Shown: positions 1-6,687, numbered from the stretch's first letter. The stretch is 8,849 nucleotides of DNA from Betaproteobacteria bacterium (GCA_029858545.1 JAOUFA010000141.1:1-8849), one strand, 5' to 3'. Numbers and translations: made by a program. The notes: generated by a model from the sequence alone, not told the origin.

Positions 1-1
1 G

Positions 2-1573
2 ATCGCCAAGGGCGTACGCACGCTTGCCGACGCGGTGCGCGTCACGCTCGGGCCGAAGGCGCGCACCGTGCTGATCGAGCGCGCCTATGGCGCGCCGACG
101 GTGATCAACTCCGGAGTCGTGGTGGCGAGGGAGATCGAGCTCGCCGATCGCTTCGAGAACATGGGCGCGCAGATGGTGCGCGAGGTGGCGGCCAAGACCT
201 CCGACGTGGCCGGCGACGGCACCACCACCGCGACGCTGCTTGCCGCCGGCATCGTCGCCGAAGGCATGAAGTACGTCACCGCCGGTTTGAACCCGATGGA
301 CCTGAAGCGCGGCATCGACACGGCGGTCGATGCGCTGGCCGTGGAACTGAAGAAGCTCGCGCGGCCGTGCGCGAGCCGTACCGAGATCAGGCAGGTGGCG
401 AGCATCTCGGCGAACAACGATCCGTCGATCGGCGAGCTGATCGCCGAGGCGATGGACAAGGTCGGCAAGGAAGGCGTGATCACGGTCGAGGACGGGCGCG
501 GGCTGAAGAGCGAACTCGAGATGGTCGAGGGCATGCAGTTCGATCGCGGTTTCCTCTCGCCTTATTTCGTCAATGATCCGGACAAGCAGAACGCGGCGCT
601 CGATGATCCGTACATCCTGCTGCACGACAAGAAGATATCGTCGATTCGCGATCTGGTTCCGGTGCTCGAGCGCATTGCCCAGGCGGGCAAACCGCTGCTG
701 GTGATCGCCGAGGAGATCGAAGGCGAGGCGCTCGCGACGCTGGTGGTCAACACGCTGCGTGGCGTGCTCAAGGCCTGCGCGGTCAAAGCGCCCGGCTTCG
801 GCGACCGCAGGAAGGCGATGCTCGAGGACATCGCGGTGCTGACCGCCGGGTCGGTGGTGTCCGAGGAATTGGGGCTCTCCCTCGAGAAGGTGCAGATCGA
901 GAACCTGGGTCGCGCCAAGCGTGTGGAAGTCGACAAGGACGACACGACGATCATCGGCGGCGCGGGCGACACGCAGAAGATCCAGGCGCGCATCGCGGCG
1001 ATTCGGCGCGACGCGAAGGACGCGACGAGCGATTACGACAAGGAGAAATTGCTGGAGCGCGCCGCCAAGCTCGCGGGCGGGGTGGCCATTCTGAAAGTCG
1101 GTGCCGCGACCGAAACCGAGATGAAGGAACGCAAGGCGCGCGTCGAGGACGCGCTGCACGCCACCCACGCCGCGATCGAGGAAGGCGTGCTGCCCGGCGG
1201 CGGAGTGGCGCTGTTGCGCGCGCGCACGCGTATCGCGCAACTGCGCGGCGCCAACCCCGATCAGGACGCGGGAATTCAAATCGTGATGCGTGCGCTCGAG
1301 GACCCGCTGCGCCAGATTGTCGCCAACACCGGCGAAGAACCCTCGGTGGTGCTCGCGCGCGTCGCCGATGGCGTGGGCGATTTCGGCTTCAATGCCGCCA
1401 CCGGCGAATACGGGGACATGGTTGCGATGGGCGTGCTCGACCCGTGCAAGGTAACGCGCAGCGCCCTGCAGCACGCGGCCTCGATCGCCGGGTTGATCCT
1501 GACGACCGATTGCATGATTGCGCAGCCCGCCGCGGAGCCCGGGGTGCCGTACCCGACGGCCGCCGAGATGTGA
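2..1573 (+). CDS. groEL: 60 kDa chaperonin GroEL (Hsp60), 5' end outside window; divergent copy
   Basis: ATP-driven cytoplasmic folding chamber subunit that normally works with GroES. The reading frame is open from base 2, and the residues before the first possible GTG (35) still match the GroEL N-terminus, so the true start lies off the left edge, with about 15 residues missing. Family landmarks are visible throughout: VTLGPK, AREIEL, FENMGAQMV, the nucleotide-binding GDGTTT, NPMDLKRGID, the apical-domain KAPGFGDRRKAML, VEDALHAT with the equivalent of catalytic Asp398, PGGGVAL, and NAATGEYGDM. Two things are odd. At the E. coli Asp52 position (GAPTxxxDG) this protein has Ser (codon 110-112), and the preceding Lys is Asn. 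The C-terminus ends in PYPTAAEM with no Gly-Gly-Met repeat tail. Both suggest a secondary chaperonin copy rather than the housekeeping one. No groES is visible because upstream sequence is absent. The family call is certain; the paralogue status is inference. Confidence 0.97.
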   Translation: MAKGVRTLADAVRVTLGPKARTVLIERAYGAPTVINSGVVVAREIELADRFENMGAQMVREVAAKTSDVAGDGTTTATLLAAGIVAEGMKYVTAGLNPMDLKRGIDTAVDALAVELKKLARPCASRTEIRQVASISANNDPSIGELIAEAMDKVGKEGVITVEDGRGLKSELEMVEGMQFDRGFLSPYFVNDPDKQNAALDDPYILLHDKKISSIRDLVPVLERIAQAGKPLLVIAEEIEGEALATLVVNTLRGVLKACAVKAPGFGDRRKAMLEDIAVLTAGSVVSEELGLSLEKVQIENLGRAKRVEVDKDDTTIIGGAGDTQKIQARIAAIRRDAKDATSDYDKEKLLERAAKLAGGVAILKVGAATETEMKERKARVEDALHATHAAIEEGVLPGGGVALLRARTRIAQLRGANPDQDAGIQIVMRALEDPLRQIVANTGEEPSVVLARVADGVGDFGFNAATGEYGDMVAMGVLDPCKVTRSALQHAASIAGLILTTDCMIAQPAAEPGVPYPTAAEM

Positions 1574-1631
1574 AGCTTCGCTACCGCCGCGCTCGGGCCA
1601 CCCCGGCTGTCGTCCTTTCGGCGCGATTTGC

Positions 1632-1665
1632 GCGGCCTGCGCGCGAGTGAAGCGCCGCAGGCCGC
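1632..1665 (+). terminator. GC-rich hairpin downstream of groEL, possible terminator
   Basis: A perfect 10-base inverted repeat (GCGGCCTGCG at 1632-1641, CGCAGGCCGC at 1656-1665) with a 14-base loop lies 59 bases after the groEL stop. No T-run follows, so it is not a textbook intrinsic terminator. It could stabilise the mRNA 3' end or assist Rho-dependent termination. The rest of the 1574-1858 intergenic stretch holds a run of nine G (1681-1689), a lone TATCAT resembling a -10 box at 1761 with no convincing -35, and the ribosome binding site of the next gene. I see no gene there. Confidence 0.35.
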
Positions 1666-1842
1666 CCGCGCCGATGCGCCGGGGGGGGGCGGATTTGCGA
1701 CCTAGTTCACGAACGCCTTCACTTGGCGACCGACCAGTACTTTCCCGTATGGCGCAGTGGTATCATCTTCGCCGGCGTTGCGCCGCCTATCGAATTTTGG
1801 CGCGAGTGGCCAGGCAGCCGTGCTGGTCCAACGGTTTTCTTT

Positions 1843-1849
1843 AGGAGGA
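1843..1849 (+). promoter_or_regulatory. Ribosome binding site fixing the start of the first lipoprotein gene
   Basis: AGGAGGA lies 9 bases before the ATG at 1859. This near-perfect Shine-Dalgarno favours ATG 1859 over the in-frame GTG at 1757, which would add 34 residues ahead of an otherwise normal lipoprotein signal. Confidence 0.8.
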
Positions 1850-1858
1850 ATAGTCATC

Positions 1859-2461
1859 ATGATGCAAGGTAGAGAAGGAATGATCCGCTGGGTGGTTGCC
1901 GTGTCGGTGGTGATGGGCGTTGCCGCTTGCGCCAAGCCGAAGCCGAAGGTCGCCGAATGCACGTTCCCTGGCAGCACGACGGAAGCGCCGGGCTGGGTCT
2001 GTGACCAGCCCGTGCCCGGAGTTGCGGTGGGCGCGGTTGGCTCGGCCGCCAAGTCGGGCGCCGGCATGTCGTTTATGAGGGAAATGGCCGGTACCAGCGC
2101 GCGCGCCGAACTCGCGCGGCAGATGAAGGTCACGGTGCAGGGCATGATCAAGCAGTACGCCGAGACCACTGGCGCGGGAGACAGCGAGACCGTCGACAAG
2201 GTCAATACCTCGGTGACCAAGCAGATCACCAACGAAAGCCTGTCGGGCTCGAAGATCATGCGCAGCATCCAGGCGCCTGACGGAACCCTGTTCGTGCTCG
2301 TCGGCGTCGACGAAGGGATGAAAGAGAAGATCGTCAAAGATGCCGTCAAGACGAGCCTGAACAACGAGCGCGCGGCCTGGCAGCAGTTCAAGGCCAAGAA
2401 GGGTTTCGAGGAACTCGCCGAGGATATCTCCAAGCAGAAGGCGGAGATGGAAAAGAAGTAA
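1859..2461 (+). CDS. LPP20-like outer-membrane lipoprotein
   Basis: Predicted lipoprotein of 200 residues. The signal peptide has a short basic start, a hydrophobic stretch (about residues 11-22) and a lipobox VAAC with the lipidated Cys at 24. Residue +2 is Ala, so the Lol rule predicts sorting to the outer membrane. The mature part has the hallmarks I associate with LPP20/LpoB-like lipoproteins: PGWV, then PGV-VGAVGSA, a helix containing ARAELARQMKV, and a closing beta segment GTLFVLVGVDE. A charged helical tail (about 165-200) ends in repeated Lys and Glu. The start is ATG 1859, with AGGAGGA upstream; a second ATG follows directly. The gene is followed after 46 bases by the transglutaminase-like gene, suggesting co-transcription. 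It shares its motif set with the lipoprotein at 6229-6687, so the two look like diverged paralogues. Lipoprotein status is firm, family assignment is motif-based, and function is unknown. Confidence 0.85.
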   Translation: MMQGREGMIRWVVAVSVVMGVAACAKPKPKVAECTFPGSTTEAPGWVCDQPVPGVAVGAVGSAAKSGAGMSFMREMAGTSARAELARQMKVTVQGMIKQYAETTGAGDSETVDKVNTSVTKQITNESLSGSKIMRSIQAPDGTLFVLVGVDEGMKEKIVKDAVKTSLNNERAAWQQFKAKKGFEELAEDISKQKAEMEKK

Positions 2462-2507
2462 ACGGGCCTGATCGACAAAGGACCCTGCGCAGCCTCGGCA
2501 CCGCCGC

Positions 2508-4025
2508 ATGGCGATTCGAGACGATGTGTCGTTCCAGCGCTGGCGTTCGCGGGTTTCTGTCCTCGCGAGCGTCGGCGTTGTGCTGTTCGCATGCGGGTTT
2601 GCCGCGCGGGCGGCGGATCTGAACGACGAGTTTCGGAAGTACCAGAAAGGCGAGCAGGAGTCCTTCAAGCGGTTCAAGGACGAGCGCGATCGCGAGTTCG
2701 CGGATTTCCTGCGCACGCAGTGGGAGGAGTTCCAGTCGTTTCGCGGCGTGAAACGCGATCCGACCCCCAAGCCGGTCGTGGTACCGCGGCCGCCTCCCGT
2801 GGTGCGCCCGATGCCCGAGGAGAAGGCGAAGCCGCGCAAACCCCCCGAACCGGTCGTGCAGTTGAAGCCCCCGCCTCCCCCGCCGCCTCCGCCTCCTGCG
2901 GTTCCCGCGGTTGCGGCGCCCAAGGGAAAGGCCGCGACGCTTGCCTTCTACGGCCAAAGCGTCACGATTTATTATGATCCATCGGTTGCTGCGCGGCTGG
3001 AGGGCAAGCCCAGTCCCGAATCGATCGCCAATTACTGGACTGCGCTAGGCAGTAGCGAGTACGAGGCTTTGATGCAGCGGCTGCGCAGCCTGCATACCGG
3101 TCTGCGCCTCGGTGACTGGCCATATGCGGACCTCGTGCGCGCCTTCAGCCGGCAGGTTCACGCAGGCAACGAGAACGATGAGCGACTGCTCACGTGGTTC
3201 CTGCTCGTCAAGTCGGGCTATCGCGCGCGCATCGCCTACGACGACGTGCGCATTCACCTGTTCATTACTTCCGATCAGCAGATCTACGGCGCGAAGTTCC
3301 TCAAATTCCAGGGTACGCCCTATTACGCGGCGCTCGCGCGCGATCGCGGCGCCAACCTCGGACGGGTGTTCACCTATGACAAGGAATACCCCGGGCAGAC
3401 GCGCAATCTGGATTTGCGGATCGCCTCGCTGCAATTCACCAAGCCGGCCGTAAGAAGCCGCAACCTGAAATTCGAGTACGGCGGAAAGCGTTACGCGTTC
3501 TCCATTCCGGTCGATAGCCGCGTCGTGGAGTTCTTCGGTGCCTACCCGCAGACCGATCTGCGCCAGTATTTCTCCGCGGCGACCAGCGAGGACACGCGTG
3601 CGGCGCTGGCGAAGGAAATGCGCGCCATCGTTGCCGGCATGAGCGAAGAAGAGGCACTCAACCTGATGTTGCGCTTCGTGCAGACGGCGTTTGCCTACAA
3701 GACCGACGAGGAACAGTTCGGCGCCGAAAAGTATTTCTTCGTCGAGGACATGCTGTTTTATCCGTATTCGGACTGCGAGGACCGTTCGGTGCTGTATGCC
3801 TGGCTGGTACGCGAGATCCTGGGTGGGGATGTGGTGGGGTTGTCCTATCCCGGGCATGTCGCGACCGCCGTGCTGATGCACCGGGAAAAGCGCGGCGCGG
3901 CGACGGTGGATTACAATGGCAAACGATATGTGGTCGCGGATCCGACCTATATCGGCGCCGATCTGGGCATGGCGATGCCTCAGTTCGCAAGAGTGCGCCC
4001 GGAAGTGATCGTTACCCACCCTTGA
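2508..4025 (+). CDS. Periplasmic transglutaminase-like cysteine peptidase-fold protein with proline-rich linker
   Basis: Exported protein of 505 residues. In order: signal peptide (hydrophobic about 16-33, probable signal peptidase I cleavage after ARA near 35); a charged helical segment (about 38-80) rich in regularly spaced Phe, Tyr and Trp; a proline-rich linker (about 85-137) including ten consecutive Pro at 121-130; a middle region of unknown fold; and a C-terminal transglutaminase-like domain (about 375-490). The catalytic triad is visible: Cys423 in SDCEDRS, His450 in PGHVATAV and Asp478 in VADPTY. Members of this fold act as proteases, amidases or transferases on peptides; the substrate here is unknown. 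The linker could span periplasm or peptidoglycan. ATG 2508 is chosen because it gives a full signal peptide; no strong Shine-Dalgarno is present (only AAAGGA, 25 bases upstream). It sits 46 bases after the lipoprotein gene. Fold and triad are well supported; the role is open. Confidence 0.85.
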   Translation: MAIRDDVSFQRWRSRVSVLASVGVVLFACGFAARAADLNDEFRKYQKGEQESFKRFKDERDREFADFLRTQWEEFQSFRGVKRDPTPKPVVVPRPPPVVRPMPEEKAKPRKPPEPVVQLKPPPPPPPPPPAVPAVAAPKGKAATLAFYGQSVTIYYDPSVAARLEGKPSPESIANYWTALGSSEYEALMQRLRSLHTGLRLGDWPYADLVRAFSRQVHAGNENDERLLTWFLLVKSGYRARIAYDDVRIHLFITSDQQIYGAKFLKFQGTPYYAALARDRGANLGRVFTYDKEYPGQTRNLDLRIASLQFTKPAVRSRNLKFEYGGKRYAFSIPVDSRVVEFFGAYPQTDLRQYFSAATSEDTRAALAKEMRAIVAGMSEEEALNLMLRFVQTAFAYKTDEEQFGAEKYFFVEDMLFYPYSDCEDRSVLYAWLVREILGGDVVGLSYPGHVATAVLMHREKRGAATVDYNGKRYVVADPTYIGADLGMAMPQFARVRPEVIVTHP

Positions 4026-4058
4026 GCGCGGCGTCCGGGGTTTTCGGGCGGGTGGCGG

Positions 4059-4088
4059 TTGCCGACAGCGATGTGCTTGGCGTACAGT
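4059..4088 (+). promoter_or_regulatory. Possible sigma70-type promoter before the coiled-coil gene
   Basis: TTGCCG (4059-4064) and TACAGT (4083-4088) are separated by 18 bases, each matching the -35 and -10 consensus at four of six positions. They lie about 50 bases before the chosen start at 4140. This would allow the coiled-coil gene to be transcribed independently of the genes upstream. The match is modest and could be chance. Confidence 0.25.
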
Positions 4089-4139
4089 AAAGCCCTGTTC
4101 CCCGATTCAAGATCTTCAGCTGCAGGCGACCAATTGAAA

Positions 4140-5294
4140 ATGCGTGCCCTTCTTGTCACCCCTGTCCTGTTGGCGGCGTTCTGTCTCGGTGGCGCGGATG
4201 CCGTCGCACAGGGAGCGGATGCCTTGTCGTCGGAAATCAACGAATTGCGGGCCCAGCGTGCGCAGATCAACACCGTGCTTCGGGCGTTGAATGGCGTCAA
4301 CAAATCGATCGCCATCAAGCAGGGCGAAATCGACAGCACCCAGAAGTCGATGGGCACGCTCGTCGCGGAGCAGAACCGGGCGCGCGCCCAGCTGAAGCGG
4401 TTTCGCGACATCGAGGATCAGAATCCCGAGGTGATTCAGCCTGAAAAGATGCGCGCGGCCGAGGACGAGAATCGGCAGGCTTCGCGGCGGGTCTCGGAGG
4501 CGAAAGCGAAGATCGGCGCGCTGGAGCTGCAGTTGATTGAGCTGAGGAGCACGCAGAACCGGCGCGGCGTCGAATTGGAGCAGCAGCGCGCACCCTACGA
4601 GGCACGCATCGACAGTATCACCGACCGGCAGCTGGCCGAGCGCATTCGCGGGATGCAGGTTAAACGCGCTGTCGAGGCGACAGGGACCGCGTCGTGCGAG
4701 GAAGTCAAACTTTCCGAATGCAGGCAGTTGTCGCAGAAGAATGCCGAGCTGAAGGCCTCCGAGCAGGGATCGGTAGTGGTGGTCGAATCGCTCACCGAGA
4801 TCAAGAACTTCAAGCTCACGAAAGAGGAATTGCGCAGCGTAGTCAGTGCCTCGCTTTCCGACATCCGCATCCTGGAGCAGAAGTTGATCGACGAAACCCG
4901 GTATCGCACGCGGATCAGTGCGTCGGTCACGCCAGCAGTCGGTGGCGCATTCCGCCAGCAGCTTCGCGCGAGCGTGCGTTCTGAGATCGTCGCCCGACTG
5001 GGCGGCGAACTCGATGGCGGTACGTCCGTCGCGACGGCGGCGCCTGTTGCCGCGCCGGCCGACGCGGCCGATGCGGCAGCCGACGATGCCACGGCGCGCC
5101 GCGAGGAGCAGCGGCGCCTCGCCCAGCAGCGAAAACTGGACGAGGAAAAGCGGCAACTGGACGTTGAGCGCCAGCAACTTGCCGAGCGGCGCCGGCGCGA
5201 GGAGGCGGAGCGCGTCGAACAGGAGCGCCGCGACCGCGAGGCTGCGGAGGCATCGGCGCGACGGCGGCGGGGCACCTATACGCCGACGTTCTGA
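4140..5294 (+). CDS. Exported coiled-coil protein with FlgT-N-like segment and charged C-terminal tail
   Basis: Protein of 384 residues, unnamed. The signal peptide (about 1-23, cleavage after AVA) is followed by long heptad-like helices (about 28-175) rich in Glu, Gln, Arg and Leu, predicted to form a coiled coil. A compact region (about 185-265) begins with a Cys pair (Cys186, Cys194) and continues through VVVVESLTEIKNFKLTKEE to YRTRISASV. This alternation resembles the FlgT N-terminal/LPP20-type module, where a helix and strands end in a 'Y-V-I-A-V' strand; that similarity is by eye. An Ala/Asp-rich linker (about 295-318) leads to a very charged Arg/Glu/Gln helix (about 319-375). ATG 4140 is chosen because the signal peptide starts there; TTG 4134 is a close alternative, and the open frame back to TTG 4059 would bury the signal. 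It probably scaffolds a periplasmic complex with its neighbours; that is inference. Confidence 0.8.
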   Translation: MRALLVTPVLLAAFCLGGADAVAQGADALSSEINELRAQRAQINTVLRALNGVNKSIAIKQGEIDSTQKSMGTLVAEQNRARAQLKRFRDIEDQNPEVIQPEKMRAAEDENRQASRRVSEAKAKIGALELQLIELRSTQNRRGVELEQQRAPYEARIDSITDRQLAERIRGMQVKRAVEATGTASCEEVKLSECRQLSQKNAELKASEQGSVVVVESLTEIKNFKLTKEELRSVVSASLSDIRILEQKLIDETRYRTRISASVTPAVGGAFRQQLRASVRSEIVARLGGELDGGTSVATAAPVAAPADAADAAADDATARREEQRRLAQQRKLDEEKRQLDVERQQLAERRRREEAERVEQERRDREAAEASARRRRGTYTPTF

Positions 5295-5336
5295 TATTCT
5301 TCATCTCGGGGGTCGGGAAGACGCATCGAATTCCCG

Positions 5337-5350
5337 CAAAGGGGCCTTTG
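5337..5350. promoter_or_regulatory. Short perfect dyad upstream of the barrel gene
   Basis: CAAAGG and CCTTTG are separated by two G, forming a 14-base dyad located 25 bases before the ATG at 5376. It could be an operator or a small hairpin in the 5' leader. No T-run follows, so it is not a good intrinsic terminator. Function is unproven. Confidence 0.2.
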
Positions 5351-5365
5351 TTCACCGATATTTCT

Positions 5366-5371
5366 GGAGGG
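5366..5371 (+). promoter_or_regulatory. Ribosome binding site of the barrel gene
   Basis: GGAGGG lies 4 bases before ATG 5376 and is one of the clearest Shine-Dalgarno sequences in the block, suggesting stronger translation than the preceding two genes, which have weak sites. Confidence 0.7.
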
Positions 5372-5375
5372 AAAA

Positions 5376-6146
5376 ATGAAAAAGCTGATTCTTGGGGCGA
5401 CGTTTGCGGGATTCGCGGCAGCCGCGTCTCACGCAGCATTCGCGGATGAAGGGGTGATACGCGCGCGCCTGGTGGTGTCGAGCAACAATTACGAACTCTC
5501 GTTCGATGACAAGGCGCCCTACGCGAACAGGTCCGCCAAGTCCTCGTATTCGATGACGGGTCTTGGCCTTACGGCTGTTTCCGCCGGTGGCGCCTACATC
5601 GACTTCGTCGCGCAGAATAGCGGCAGCGCAAAGCACGATCTGTGGAACAACCTTGCGGGGAACCCGCCTCCGCAAGCCTTCAAGAGGGAGGAGGCCGCCG
5701 TCACGCTCGGTGTGTCGACGCGTATGGGAGAGGGCGCGTCGTCGGCTTTTCTTGGCTATAAGACAGGCACCAGCACGCTGGACGCCCCGCCTCTTACATT
5801 TACCTGGACGAAGGACATATTCGAGAGTTCCGGCCTGTTCTTTGGCGGCGGATTCGCATTTCCCGCGCTGAACGGGAATATCGGTCTGAATGGCGCGCTG
5901 GCCCTGATGTCCGGAAAATGGACCGACAACGACGTGCCGCCGTACAACAACAAGGCCGATACCACGGTGGGTTTCAGTTTCGGCGCGAGCTACAGCTATA
6001 TGTTCACCGGGAACGTGGGCATGAGCATCGACTGGAAGTACAACGCTTATTCGTATAATTTCGCCGTTTACTCGGTGACTGTGCCCGCGTATACCGTTAC
6101 CGAGAAGATCAACTCGATCGGTGTGAATCTGCTGGCCCAGTTCTAG
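5376..6146 (+). CDS. Outer-membrane beta-barrel protein (small porin-like, family not recognised)
   Basis: Protein of 256 residues with a classic signal peptide (MKK start, hydrophobic core, cleavage after AFA near residue 23). The mature part is made of alternating short amphipathic strands rich in Tyr, Phe, Gly, Ser and Asn. Examples are the stretches around SSYSMTGLGLTAV, GLFFGGGFAFPA, TTVGFSFGASYSYMF and MSIDWKYNAYSY. The chain ends in a strand closing with Phe (INSIGVNLLAQF), the usual BAM recognition signature of outer-membrane barrels. The size fits an 8- to 10-strand barrel of the OmpW/OmpA-transmembrane type, but I see no family-specific motif. A strong GGAGGG ribosome site precedes ATG 5376. 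It follows the coiled-coil gene by 81 bases and is followed by a hairpin. In context it could be the outer-membrane anchor for the exported neighbours. The barrel call is firm; pore function and partners are inference. Confidence 0.85.
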   Translation: MKKLILGATFAGFAAAASHAAFADEGVIRARLVVSSNNYELSFDDKAPYANRSAKSSYSMTGLGLTAVSAGGAYIDFVAQNSGSAKHDLWNNLAGNPPPQAFKREEAAVTLGVSTRMGEGASSAFLGYKTGTSTLDAPPLTFTWTKDIFESSGLFFGGGFAFPALNGNIGLNGALALMSGKWTDNDVPPYNNKADTTVGFSFGASYSYMFTGNVGMSIDWKYNAYSYNFAVYSVTVPAYTVTEKINSIGVNLLAQF

Positions 6147-6160
6147 TCTGTATGCCGAGT

Positions 6161-6212
6161 CGCCGGACCGCGCCCGCGAACTTGGCTGGGCGGGATCCGG
6201 CGAAACTCTTTC
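6161..6212 (+). terminator. Probable terminator hairpin after the barrel gene
   Basis: CGCCGGA (6161-6167) pairs with TCCGGCG (6196-6202), and an inner CCCGC (6173-6177) pairs with GCGGG (6190-6194), leaving a 12-base loop and a small asymmetric internal loop. The hairpin starts 14 bases after the stop codon and is followed by AAACTCTTTC, a weak T-rich tail. It could end or attenuate transcription of the upstream genes before the second lipoprotein gene. Confidence 0.4.
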
Positions 6213-6228
6213 ACGCGCTCCAGTCTGG

Positions 6229-6687
6229 ATGTTCACTGACACGATGTTGACGAGACGCTCTGCAAAAGTGCTTGCGCTGGTTGTCGTGGCGCTTGGTCTG
6301 GCGGCCTGCGCCTCGGGCGCGGGACGCAATGTCGCGCCGGCGAAGCCGGTCAAGAATTATCCCGCCTGGGTGCTGAACCCCGATCAACCCGGACTCATCG
6401 GAGTCATCGGCAGTGCCCCGCGTCAGGAGATGGGCGGGCGCGATGCCCAGTACCGGGTGGCGATGATCAGGGCGCGCCAGGAGTTGGCGCGCATGATCCG
6501 GGTGCAGATTCAGGCGACCAGTACGACCCGCGTCGAGGAACGCAACGGACGGGCAACGCAGGATTTCGACTCCGAAATGCGTATGCGCGCCAACGAGGCA
6601 CTGCGGCTGGACCGCGCGCGCGTGGTCGACGAATGGGTGGATGCCGAAACCGGCGAGTTGTATCTGCACCTGGTCACACCCAAGTAG
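6229..6687 (+). CDS. Second LPP20-like outer-membrane lipoprotein
   Basis: Small lipoprotein (152 residues from ATG 6229, or 147 from the equally plausible ATG 6244; neither has a clear Shine-Dalgarno). The signal has Arg-Arg, a hydrophobic core and lipobox LAAC, with the lipidated Cys at 27 (22 from the second ATG). The +2 residue is Ala, predicting outer-membrane sorting. The mature domain shows YPAWV, QPGLIGVIGSA, a helix with ARQELARMIRVQ and a final strand GELYLHLV. This is the same order of motifs as in the lipoprotein at 1859-2461, so I read them as paralogues with low overall identity. This copy lacks the charged C-terminal helix of the first and ends right after the last strand. It lies 82 bases after the barrel gene, beyond a hairpin, and 70 bases before the Bug receptor gene. 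LPP20-type proteins are often accessory envelope lipoproteins; the exact role is unknown. Confidence 0.82.
   Translation: MFTDTMLTRRSAKVLALVVVALGLAACASGAGRNVAPAKPVKNYPAWVLNPDQPGLIGVIGSAPRQEMGGRDAQYRVAMIRARQELARMIRVQIQATSTTRVEERNGRATQDFDSEMRMRANEALRLDRARVVDEWVDAETGELYLHLVTPK

Noticed and set aside
85..534. Open frame of 149 codons on the minus strand within groEL
   Set aside because: It is antisense to an unambiguous GroEL frame; its Ser/Ala-rich composition is what a GC-rich gene gives when read backwards.
1702..2592. Long minus-strand frame of 296 codons (and an overlapping 360-codon one to 2923)
   Set aside because: Both cover the lipoprotein and transglutaminase-like genes, which have clear signals, motifs and a ribosome site on the + strand; the antisense products are low-complexity with poly-Gly or Arg/His runs.
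2508..2640. Reading the transglutaminase-like protein as a lipoprotein because of Cys29 in VLFACGF
   Set aside because: Phe at the -2 position does not fit a lipobox, and the hydrophobic region continues to a normal ARA-A signal peptidase I site.
3045..4019. Minus-strand frame of 324 codons
   Set aside because: It lies entirely opposite the transglutaminase-like domain with its Cys-His-Asp triad; no recognisable family in the antisense product.
4017..4054. Hairpin from CCACCC and GGGTGG after the transglutaminase-like gene
   Set aside because: The stem is only six bases with a loop of more than 25 bases and no T-run; too weak to call a terminator.
5352..6353. Minus-strand frame of 333 codons across the barrel gene
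   Set aside because: The + strand has a strong ribosome site, signal peptide and barrel C-terminus; the antisense product shows no coherent domain.
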